Source of the DNA: Candidatus Hydrogenedentota bacterium
GTDB taxonomy: Bacteria; Hydrogenedentota; Hydrogenedentia; Hydrogenedentiales; CAITNO01
Direction: 5' to 3'
DNA length: 9,656 nt
Assembly: GCA_903922535.1 (NCBI GenBank)
Contig: CAIXUF010000342.1
Location: forward strand, 1 to 9,656
The position numbers and the translations under genes were made by a program. The number at the start of each line of letters is the position of its first letter. The first letter of the stretch is position 1. This document shows positions 1-6,427 of this stretch, piece after piece. A model generated the notes under the pieces. The model worked only from the letters and a program-made list of their open reading frames with translations, was not told the DNA's origin and did not search any database.

Positions 1-2
1 GA

Positions 3-461
3 AGGGCGATCTGGTCGTCTGCATCCATGCATGCAAGTATACACCATCATGGCATATATGACAATGTTATTTTGCGTCAGCTCCTAACGGCAGAGCAAAT
101 GGCCACCGCGCAGCAAGCCAGTGCCTTCGCAAACCGCCTTATCCGCATTACTCCTGATCCTGAGGCGATGCGTTGCATCCGCAGCCTTGCGGCCACTAAT
201 GAATCAGTGGCTGTGCTGGTACAGTATGTCCGCGTGAAAGTGGGGCCATCCGGAACTTGGGATCCGAATTCAGGCGCTATAACTTCTCAGGCATCATCAT
301 CCAGCTTTCGTGCCGTGTTGCTGGAATGCGAGACGGGACGCCGGATGTGGGAGAATTCTGTGCTGCTGCGCAAGCTACCCGACCCCAAAAGTGGAGATTT
401 TAATAAGAGTGTGACGCTACTCTATTCAACCATGAATCCTAAGGACCAAACCAAACCATGA
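3..461 (+). CDS. Probable lipoprotein-family protein, 5' end outside the window
   Basis: I do not recognise this protein by name. The frame is open to the left edge, the first ATG (27) has no Shine-Dalgarno in front of it, and the residues after it (HHHGIYDNVILRQLL) look coding, so the true start is probably upstream and this is a C-terminal part. The C-terminal half has alternating hydrophobic strands (AVLVQYVRVKVG), then a Ser-rich turn, then FRAVLLECETGRRMWENSVLL. The next gene has the same order (VMVLAVGDL, then VNLAILDKQTGTVVWRD). This 'LL-[DE]-x-x-T-G-x-x-x-W' strand-turn-strand pattern is common in small periplasmic lipoproteins of the GNA1162/DUF799 or CsgG-accessory type. Its stop overlaps the next start as ATGA, so the two are probably translationally coupled. 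Base composition looks less GC-rich than the genes further right. Coding is fairly certain; function is not. Confidence 0.6.
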   Translation, partial: RAIWSSASMHASIHHHGIYDNVILRQLLTAEQMATAQQASAFANRLIRITPDPEAMRCIRSLAATNESVAVLVQYVRVKVGPSGTWDPNSGAITSQASSSSFRAVLLECETGRRMWENSVLLRKLPDPKSGDFNKSVTLLYSTMNPKDQTKP

Positions 462-1048
462 AAAAACACCTCACCCTGATCCTGTCAGCTGGCACCGCAG
501 CCTTGCTGCTCGCAAGCTGTGCCACCACGATTCCGAAACCGCTCTACTCCGCGGCGGATTTCCGACTGGAATCCATCGATACCGTCTATATCCTGCCCGT
601 GGTGGATGCGCGCCCGGACAAGAAGCTCAACCTGAATCTTGACAAGCTCCAAGAGACCATGGCAAGCAACTTGAAGAGTAAGCGCTATCAAGCGATTGCT
701 CTGCCAGACAGAAATCTGATGGCCGGCATCACTGATGAAGACCTCAGAGAACCGAGCCCAGATTGGATAAAGGGAATTGGACCTTCCGAGGCGCGCTGGG
801 TAATGGTGCTGGCGGTTGGCGATCTGTCGAGAAAAATCGTCTTTGGCAGCACAGGAAGCGCAGAGGTCAATTTGGCTATTCTGGACAAACAGACGGGCAC
901 GGTAGTTTGGCGCGACAAAGCTCTGGGTCGTGCGGGGGCAGGCGGCCTCCTCGGTATGCTCATGGTGTCCATGATGGATCACCAAGCTTTGGCCACCGCC
1001 GTAGGACAAGTCATGGATAAGATTCCGAAAAAGCCGAAAGGGACTTGA
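458..1048 (+). CDS. Outer-membrane-type lipoprotein, GNA1162/DUF799-like
   Basis: A 196-residue secreted lipoprotein. The N-terminus has KK, a hydrophobic stretch (LTLILSAGTAALLL) and a lipobox LASC with Cys21 as the lipidation site. A Ser after the Cys is absent (CATT), and no Asp follows at +2, which fits outer-membrane sorting. The mature part contains 'IDTVYILPVVDARPD', then a helical region, then strands around residues 112-150 (VMVLAVGDL; VNLAILDKQTGTVVW) that match the architecture of GNA1162/DUF799-type lipoproteins, which associate with CsgG-like or envelope-stress systems. The C-terminus is a hydrophobic Gly/Met helix (GAGGLLGMLMVSMM) and a Lys-rich tail. The start ATG overlaps the previous stop (ATGA), with AAGGA at 441-445 as the probable ribosome site. 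Lipoprotein status is well supported; the family name is by resemblance only. Confidence 0.8.
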   Translation: MKKHLTLILSAGTAALLLASCATTIPKPLYSAADFRLESIDTVYILPVVDARPDKKLNLNLDKLQETMASNLKSKRYQAIALPDRNLMAGITDEDLREPSPDWIKGIGPSEARWVMVLAVGDLSRKIVFGSTGSAEVNLAILDKQTGTVVWRDKALGRAGAGGLLGMLMVSMMDHQALATAVGQVMDKIPKKPKGT

Positions 1049-1517
1049 AATTAGGGTCCAACAAGATCACCGGGGGGAATCAGAGGGCGCTGCCCTTGAA
1101 AATGGCTTTTGGGCGCATCCGCACCCGGACAATCTGTCCAGGGCACGGCGGCTCGGAAATCATGGCCATTGGATCCGTTGCCTACCTTCCGCGCTGAATC
1201 TCCCAAACAACACGCCCACAACCCCACGGCAAACCCGTGAGCGGGATTCCTACCCCCAAGCATCAAGGCTTTGACACATAAGCATTGCCTCTGTTGTGAG
1301 CCATAAATGATTATGGCGCACGTCACAAAGTCGGTTAATCGAGGTGATTGCCGACGGGGCTACAGGGGAACAAGCCTGACCGAATTCGCTCAGTTTCTGC
1401 AGAAACTCTTCATCTTTCATTTTCAACGATACTCCCTCAATGCCTACTCAGACTCCGCTATGTTTCTCCCAGGCGGCCATGCTCCCGCGCCAAGACAACT
1501 TTCTGCGGCCGGACCGC
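1049..1517. other. Gene-poor interval between convergent genes
   Basis: This 469-base stretch lies between the lipoprotein gene (plus strand) and the end of the peptidase gene (minus strand). I see no protein family in any frame. It holds a short GC-rich inverted repeat (AGGGC 1084-1088, GCCCT 1092-1096, 3-base loop) 36 bases after the lipoprotein stop and without a T-run, so it is only a weak terminator candidate. It also holds a GCGG/CCGC mini-stem (1505-1517) just past the peptidase stop and one weak minus-strand ORF described separately. Confidence 0.5.
1250..1420 (-). CDS. Possible 56-residue ORF or gene remnant
   Basis: On the minus strand an ATG at 1420 opens 56 codons ending in TAG at 1250. 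The first 17 residues (MKDEEFLQKLSEFGQAC) look like a real acidic amphipathic helix and resemble a protein start. A GAGGGAG sits 11 bases upstream, a somewhat long but possible ribosome site. The rest (Cys/His/Trp-rich, ending SLDAWG) looks less protein-like, which suggests a truncated gene start left in the intergenic region rather than a working small protein. It lies about 97 bases downstream of the peptidase stop on the same strand. I assign no family. It could also be chance. Confidence 0.25.
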   Translation of the reverse strand: MKDEEFLQKLSEFGQACSPVAPSAITSINRLCDVRHNHLWLTTEAMLMCQSLDAWG

Positions 1518-3698
1518 CTAGTTGAACTGGGGCGTTATACCAAGCTCGGAAAGGAGGTTGTGCGCTTTGTCAACGGCGTCCAGATACCACAAGACATAGC
1601 GGATATCGACCGCGATGGTGCGCGAGACCTGCTTATCAAACAGGTAGTTGCTCGAAATGCCTTCGTAGTTCCCATCGAAGGCGGCCCCGACGATCTCAAA
1701 GCGTTTGTTCAGCACCGGCGAACCTGAATTTCCGCCGGTGATGTCGAGGTCGGAAAGAAAGTCCAGCGGAAGATCATTGAGGGCCGAATCTTTGTAAGGT
1801 CCGAAGTTTACGGCCTTGGCTGCCGTCAGCAGCGCCGGGGGTGAATTAAAGGGCGCTTCGCCGGTGTCTTTTTTCAGCAATTCCGAAAGGTTTGAAAAGG
1901 GATGGTACTCCGGGGTGTTCTCCTGCGGCCTATAGCCGCGGACCATCCCGTAGGTTATCCGAAGTGACGAGTTTGCATCCGGGGCAACCATGCCGCCCTT
2001 GTACTGAAGGAGAGCATCCATGTAATTTGGCTTGATGATCGAGAGGTTGGCGCTGTACGTCTTTCGCAGGTCCTCCAGCTTCTTCATAACGGGCCGCAGC
2101 CGAAGCGCCAGCCGTATCAGCCGGTCCTTGCTTTGCTTCAGGTCATGCAGATTCCCCTCCTTGAGCAGTCTTTGGCGAACTTCCGCAGATTCTAATTCCG
2201 ACCCCGCATAGGTGTCGTTCAAGATGCGCGCGATGGCTCCTTTGCCGCCGCTTGTGGTTCCGAGAAGCGCATGAAGGATCTTCGGTTTGGGAATTGAGCA
2301 GGGGGACTGCCCGATTTTGTCCATCAGATATTCGAGGGCCGCAATGTCGATTCGGCGATCATAATTCTTCTGGACGGTATTCTGAGATGCAATGAGCCTT
2401 TCCCAATCCTTCTCCTGGAAACCGGGCTCGCGATCTTCGTCCTTCTTGGGACGCTCTTCGGCCATGCGGATGATGGTGCACGCGCTTGAAACCATCGTCG
2501 CGTTGCCCAGAATGGCGTCCAGGATCATGTAGTCCTTTATTCTGCGGGCATACTTTCCGGCTTCCTCTTTGACGGCGTCCAGGGCATTTCCCCATTTCTT
2601 TGCGCGTGCGCTGTCTGCGCGTATCCAGTTGTCCAGCCCTTTCTCATTCTTTTCCACCGTCGAAACGAAGTCCGCTTTCTTGACCTGTTCCTGCAGGGCT
2701 TCCAGGAACAACAGCGAATTCATTCGATAGAAGATGGGACCGGCGAGCTTCACCTTCAAGCCGGCATCGGAATCACTCAAGGTCTTGTAGACGCCTATCA
2801 GGTCTTTGGTGGTGTCAATTCTGAAGGGGTTGGAGACGTCTATCAGGAACCTGTATTCGGAGCTTGTCTTTAGCCGTTCGGTTCTCCCCGGGAATCCGGC
2901 GATCATGGCAAAATCGCCGGGTTTGAGCGCTTCGCTTGGAACTTTGAAATAGCTCTTTGGCCTGTAGGGAACGTTGTCGGGGCTGAATGCCGCGCTGTCG
3001 CCGTTCTTGTCCACATACGCCCTGAGAAAGGAGAAGTCCCCCGCGTGTCTTGGCCAGTGCCAGTTGTCGATGTCACCGCCGAAAGAACCGACGGACATGG
3101 GCGGCGCCAGGACCAGGCGAATGTCTTTGATCTCGCGTCTCTTGACGAGGTAGTACCGTTGGCCGTCGTAGTAGCTCTTTACCTCGCATTTCAGGTCCCT
3201 GTGCCCGGCCTCGGCAGCCTTGGTGAGCGCAGTCGTGCGCCGTTCAATTTCCTTGCATCGTTTCAGCGGATCGCCGATCTTCTCCAAGCCGGCGCGCATC
3301 GTTTCCGTCACGTCCTTGAATTCGAAGTTGACGAAGATGCGATAGCTTGGCGGCGCCTTCAGTTCCTGCTCACGCGTTCTTGCCACATATCCGTTCTCCG
3401 TAAGGTTTGAATCGGGTGTGGAATTGAACTGAAGAATGGAAATCACACAATGATGGTTTGTGATGATCAAGCCTTCCGGAGAGACGAAGGAGGCGGAGCA
3501 GCCGTCCAGCGAGACCACCGCCGAAAGGGGGCCGTTCAACGTGTCGGACAGCGTTTCGGGATGTTCAACGCCCAGTTCGGAAAGTGTCTTGGCCTGTTCC
3601 GTTATCTGCATGGGTGTCCACATGCCGCCTGGATTTTCGAAAGCGTGCAGGTCGAGGCAAAAGGTAACGGTCAAGGCCAGCGTGCAGAAGAATCTCAT
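1518..3698 (-). CDS. Peptidase S46 family dipeptidyl-peptidase, DPP7-type
   Basis: An exported serine exopeptidase that removes dipeptides from peptide N-termini, probably in the periplasm. With the start at 3698 it has 726 residues, normal for S46. A signal peptide (MRFFCTLALTVTFCLDLHA) is followed by FENPGGMWTPMQI, the usual S46 mature start. Catalytic triad: His in TNHHC (82-83), Asp221 in WPRHAGDFSF, Ser658 in GGNSGSPVLN. Their spacing matches characterised DPP7/DPP11 enzymes. Eighteen residues after the Ser, FDGN has Gly676, where DPP11 enzymes have Arg; Gly is the DPP7 state, associated with hydrophobic or broad P1 preference rather than Asp/Glu. The frame extends to an ATG at 3782, but 3698 is preferred: it gives the signal peptide, has AAAGG 7 bases upstream, and a promoter at 3794-3822 would place 3782 almost at the transcription start. 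The family is certain; exact specificity is inferred. Confidence 0.96.
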   Translation of the reverse strand: MRFFCTLALTVTFCLDLHAFENPGGMWTPMQITEQAKTLSELGVEHPETLSDTLNGPLSAVVSLDGCSASFVSPEGLIITNHHCVISILQFNSTPDSNLTENGYVARTREQELKAPPSYRIFVNFEFKDVTETMRAGLEKIGDPLKRCKEIERRTTALTKAAEAGHRDLKCEVKSYYDGQRYYLVKRREIKDIRLVLAPPMSVGSFGGDIDNWHWPRHAGDFSFLRAYVDKNGDSAAFSPDNVPYRPKSYFKVPSEALKPGDFAMIAGFPGRTERLKTSSEYRFLIDVSNPFRIDTTKDLIGVYKTLSDSDAGLKVKLAGPIFYRMNSLLFLEALQEQVKKADFVSTVEKNEKGLDNWIRADSARAKKWGNALDAVKEEAGKYARRIKDYMILDAILGNATMVSSACTIIRMAEERPKKDEDREPGFQEKDWERLIASQNTVQKNYDRRIDIAALEYLMDKIGQSPCSIPKPKILHALLGTTSGGKGAIARILNDTYAGSELESAEVRQRLLKEGNLHDLKQSKDRLIRLALRLRPVMKKLEDLRKTYSANLSIIKPNYMDALLQYKGGMVAPDANSSLRITYGMVRGYRPQENTPEYHPFSNLSELLKKDTGEAPFNSPPALLTAAKAVNFGPYKDSALNDLPLDFLSDLDITGGNSGSPVLNKRFEIVGAAFDGNYEGISSNYLFDKQVSRTIAVDIRYVLWYLDAVDKAHNLLSELGITPQFN

Positions 3699-3793
3699 GT
3701 GTTCGCCTTTCGCTTTCTCAGCCGAAGCTGGTTCGCAACGGTTCCGGGGGGTGAACAAACCGCGGATTCGCCCGCAAGGCATTCGCCGAATTC

Positions 3794-3822
3794 ATTATGT
3801 GTCCGATGATGTGGCTTTTCAA
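3794..3822 (-). promoter_or_regulatory. Sigma-70-like promoter of the S46 peptidase gene
   Basis: On the minus strand TTGAAA (-35, 3822-3817) and CATAAT (-10, 3799-3794) are separated by exactly 17 bases, each hexamer matching the consensus at 5 of 6 positions. Transcription would begin near 3787, giving a leader of about 90 bases to the ATG at 3698. It also argues against the upstream in-frame ATG at 3782. Confidence 0.6.
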
Positions 3823-3854
3823 AACTGGGGGACGCGCGCGTGAATCGCATACCT

Positions 3855-3882
3855 GTGCCAACCCCGGCCTTTGCAATATACT
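3855..3882 (+). promoter_or_regulatory. Candidate promoter of the membrane-protein gene
   Basis: GTGCCA (3855-3860, 4 of 6 to the -35 consensus), 16 bases, then TATACT (3877-3882, 5 of 6 to the -10 consensus), diverging from the peptidase promoter about 33 bases away. A small CCCC-GTT-GGGG hairpin (3883-3893) lies at the expected transcription start. Only the -10 is convincing. Confidence 0.35.
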
Positions 3883-3959
3883 CCCCGTTGGGGTAACCTG
3901 AAGACAAGAAAGAACACGGCAAATGCATGGTTCTACCGACCCGGGCAGGAGGACTCGTT

Positions 3960-4469
3960 ATGAACCGGTATGAAAAAGCGCTGATGGTGCTGATGCGGGT
4001 TGCGGGGGTTATGCTGCTCATAGCCGTGATCCCCGCGGTGATGCCGTTTGCCTGGATGAAGGACATTCACCGGCTTCTGGGAATGGGTGAACTGCCCGGG
4101 GGGCCAATCATGGGTTATCTCACCCGTTCCTTGTCGGCCATGTATGCGATGCACGGGGCATTGGTTTTCTTCATCTCCCTGGATGTTCGCCGTTACAGGC
4201 CGGTGGTGAAATGCCTCGCCGCGTTGGGAATCATATTCGGCCTGGGAATGCTACTTCTCGACATCATGGTTGGGATGCCGTTCCAGTGGGCCCTGCACGA
4301 AGGCCCGTTCATCATCATCATGGGATGCGTAATGCTGTGGCTTGCGGATCACGTGGACGATACGTCTTCCCCACATTCCAAGAAATCAGGTGCGGAGGAC
4401 GCCGATTTAATAGACGGGGCAACGACAGGACGCCCGGAAAGCAAAGCGTCAAGATGCAATATGCCTTAA
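3960..4469 (+). CDS. Four-helix integral membrane protein of unknown function
   Basis: A 169-residue inner-membrane protein. Four hydrophobic segments are visible at about residues 8-31, 56-74, 82-104 and 112-130, followed by a hydrophilic tail of about 38 residues. Loops carry motifs that look conserved rather than random: HRLLGMGELPGGPIMGYLTRS after helix 1, YAMHGALVFF in helix 2, DVRRYRP after it, and LDIMVGMPFQWALHEGP between helices 3 and 4, with several charged or His residues next to the membrane. I recall similar hypothetical proteins from planctomycete-type genomes but know no function. An in-frame ATG at 3927 exists; 3960 is chosen because AGGAGG (3947-3952) sits 7 bases before it. 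The long tail (SSPHSKKSGAEDAD to the end) may be poorly conserved. It is followed after 73 bases by the sialidase remnant on the same strand. Confidence 0.8.
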   Translation: MNRYEKALMVLMRVAGVMLLIAVIPAVMPFAWMKDIHRLLGMGELPGGPIMGYLTRSLSAMYAMHGALVFFISLDVRRYRPVVKCLAALGIIFGLGMLLLDIMVGMPFQWALHEGPFIIIMGCVMLWLADHVDDTSSPHSKKSGAEDADLIDGATTGRPESKASRCNMP

Positions 4470-4542
4470 CCCGTAGTCTGTTCCCGATCCGGCCCAGGTG
4501 GTGTACTCTTAATGCGTCTGATCTAACGGAGGAGGCGTGTCC

Positions 4543-5157
4543 ATGGCTGGCAAGGGTGGTTCGTTGGGGCGGAGAAGTTTCCTGGAGTCCGCATTGATGG
4601 CGCCGGTCCTGGCGGGTGGAGCCGTCAAAACCGCGGTGGCGGCGGAATCCGTGCCAGTGACGGAACCCCTTCCGCTGCTGGGCGGCAAGGCCGCGGTTGT
4701 CTTTGAATCCCCTGATTCGTCCCGGGTCTGCGCGTACAGTCCGGGACTTTGCCGGCTCGAAAGCGGACGCCTTGTGGCCACCATGGATGCGGGCGGGCCG
4801 GGCCTTAACAACCTGCCCGGAATCCCAAAAAATGAAAGGGGCAAAGCGTGGCGGGGCCGGATCTATATCAGCGACAACCACGGCGCCACGTGGATTATAA
4901 AAGCGCACACCGCGCTGATCCACGCGCGGCGCGTGGATGTTTTCCTCCGAACTGGCGTTTCGCGATGTGATCGCACAGGCCGGCGCCCCCATCTCCTCGG
5001 TGTCCCATTTTTTCGTACGGGCGCCGCGGGTCCGCTTTCATGGGGGCTTCTACGAAACATGGCGCCCATGGGCTGGCTGGAAACCAACCTGGTGCAGTTC
5101 ACCGACCCCGACCACGTCTGGCATGATCCCGCCGGACGGACGGGGCACAGGTGTTAA
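4543..5157 (+). pseudogene. Decayed sialidase-like (BNR/Asp-box) gene
   Basis: The intact family is an exported six-bladed propeller acting on glycans. The start is well preserved: GGAGGAGG (4528-4535) 7 bases before ATG 4543, then a twin-arginine signal (GRRSFLES, AVAA), 'CAYSPGLCRLESGRLVATMD' and an Asp-box-like SDNHGATW (residues 110-117). After HAR, at about 4930, the frame that continues the family is +2 (WMFSSELAFRDVI, 4934-4972), so a stretch of the order of 100 codons with the next propeller repeats appears missing. Near 4990 family-like sequence returns to the first frame (GVPFF, then APMGWLETNLVQF and DPDHVWHDPAGRTGH), and a stop at 5157 removes the rest. An internal deletion plus compensating frame changes plus C-terminal loss is not explained by one sequencing error. 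The neighbouring DUF2804 gene is intact. Confidence 0.7.
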
Positions 5158-5209
5158 CCCACAACCATGGCGCGCCGGCAGAAAGGTGCAGGGAAGGAGC
5201 AGGAACGCT

Positions 5210-6226
5210 GTGCAGACCATCGAGAAGGAAATAGCGGGCAAGGTTCTTTTGTGCGACGAGAACGGCCGGCTCAACCAGGAAGCGGTTGGGTGGTCGCGCA
5301 GGCCGCTTCACGTCTGTAATCTTGGCGGCAGGTTCCCGCGCAAGAAGAAATGGAACTACTGGTGCGTCACCGGCGACCGGTTTTTGTTTTCCGCGACCAT
5401 TGCCCATATTGACTATCTTTCCCTGGGCGCGGCCTACTTCCTCGAATACGAAACAAAACGATTTGCCGAGTTTTCAGCCGTGAAGGCAGGCCCGTGCGGG
5501 CCCGCAATGCCCGAATCCGTCGATGGCCCAGTTCAATTCAGGCACGGCCGCTCCCTTCTCAATTTCGACCGGACGGGACACAGACTTCGCATGTTGGTGC
5601 GCACAGATTCTTTTGCGGGCAGGCCGCTGGAGGCTTCTCTCGAAATCGACCACCCGGAAAACCATGAAAGCTTGAACGTGGTGGTGCCTTGGAACTCGAA
5701 AACGTTTCAGTTCACGTCGAAGCAGCACTGTCTCCCGGCACGGGGTTCCATCAGATGGGGAAGCGAGACTTGGACCTTCGCGCCGGACTCGGCGTTCGCC
5801 TGCCTTGATTACGGGCGCGGCATCTGGCCTTACCGCACGACTTGGAACTGGGCTTCCTTCTCCGGGCGCAATGGGCAAGACACCCTCGGCGTAAACATGG
5901 GCGCAAAATGGACCGACAACACCGGCATGAACGAGAACGGCATTCTTCTCAACGGCCGACTGCACAAAGTCTTTGAGGACATCCGCTTCGACTACGACGA
6001 TCGCGACTTCATGCGGCCCTGGGAAATGCGGTCTGAAACCACCGACTCCATCAGGCTCCGGTTCACGCCCTTCTACGACAAGGTGACAAACATCAACCTG
6101 TGTGTCATTCATTCAGGAGCACATCAGCTTTTTGGCCGTTATTCCGGGACACTCCGGGTGAACGGCGGGCTTGTCCCCGTCGACGGCATCCTCGGCTGGG
6201 CCGAAGAGCACCGTGCCCGCTGGTAG
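5210..6226 (+). CDS. DUF2804 family protein
   Basis: A full-length DUF2804 protein of 338 residues; the biochemical role of the family is unknown. Family landmarks run in order from end to end: LLCDENGRLNQEAVGWSRRP (13-32), KKKWNYWCVT (45-54), FLFSATIAHIDY (58-69), ESLNVVVPW and FQFTSKQ (153-172), LDYGRGIWPYRTTWNWASFSG (199-219), GAKWTDNTGMNENG (231-244), GRLHKVFED (249-257), and the C-terminal LGWAEEHRARW. No signal peptide or membrane helix is seen, so it is probably cytoplasmic. The start is taken as GTG 5210 with AAGGAG (5194-5199) upstream. The same frame is open back to an ATG at 4937, but that part reads through the sialidase remnant and is not family-like. It lies 52 bases after the remnant's stop and ends 18 bases before a hairpin. 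Confidence 0.9.
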   Translation: MQTIEKEIAGKVLLCDENGRLNQEAVGWSRRPLHVCNLGGRFPRKKKWNYWCVTGDRFLFSATIAHIDYLSLGAAYFLEYETKRFAEFSAVKAGPCGPAMPESVDGPVQFRHGRSLLNFDRTGHRLRMLVRTDSFAGRPLEASLEIDHPENHESLNVVVPWNSKTFQFTSKQHCLPARGSIRWGSETWTFAPDSAFACLDYGRGIWPYRTTWNWASFSGRNGQDTLGVNMGAKWTDNTGMNENGILLNGRLHKVFEDIRFDYDDRDFMRPWEMRSETTDSIRLRFTPFYDKVTNINLCVIHSGAHQLFGRYSGTLRVNGGLVPVDGILGWAEEHRARW

Positions 6227-6243
6227 TCACGCCGGGCGCTTCT

Positions 6244-6266
6244 CCTGTATGGAGTCCTCATACAGG
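6244..6266 (+). terminator. Hairpin after the DUF2804 gene
   Basis: CCTGTATG (6244-6251) and CATACAGG (6259-6266) form a perfect 8-bp stem with a 7-base loop, starting 18 bases after the DUF2804 stop. No T-run follows, so it is an imperfect intrinsic terminator, or an RNA-stabilising stem. The next gene has its own promoter, which fits a transcription-unit boundary here. Confidence 0.45.
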
Positions 6267-6354
6267 GTGTCGGGGCAGATAGCCTGTTCGTGCGGCCGCA
6301 CCGCGGTTCCCGACTCGGCGCACAGATCGCCTGCCGCCGTCAACCCGATGCATG

Positions 6355-6383
6355 TTGCCCTGACACGGTTCATTACATAGAAT
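6355..6383 (+). promoter_or_regulatory. Sigma-70-like promoter of the UroD-family gene
   Basis: TTGCCC (6355-6360, 4 of 6), 17 bases, TAGAAT (6378-6383, 5 of 6). Transcription would start near 6390, directly at a small inverted repeat TTCCC (6391-6395) / GGGAA (6402-6406), about 38 bases before the ATG. The repeat could be a 5' stem or a regulator site. Confidence 0.5.
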
Positions 6384-6427
6384 GGCCCTGTTCCCGTGAA
6401 AGGGAAGCGCAATAGGAGACGGTTCAA

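Noticed and set aside
485..1009. 174-codon minus-strand frame over the lipoprotein gene
   Set aside because: The plus-strand product has a signal peptide, lipobox and coherent strands; the antisense product is His/Arg-rich without structure.
3699..3782. 28-residue N-terminal extension of the S46 peptidase
   Set aside because: It would place 28 Arg/Cys-rich residues before a good signal peptide, and its ATG sits almost at the predicted transcription start.
4318..4992. 224-codon minus-strand frame
   Set aside because: It spans the end of the membrane-protein gene and the start of the sialidase remnant, both better supported on the plus strand.
4937..5209. N-terminal extension of the DUF2804 protein from ATG 4937
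   Set aside because: These 91 codons read partly through sialidase remnant sequence; DUF2804 similarity begins after GTG 5210, which has its own ribosome site.
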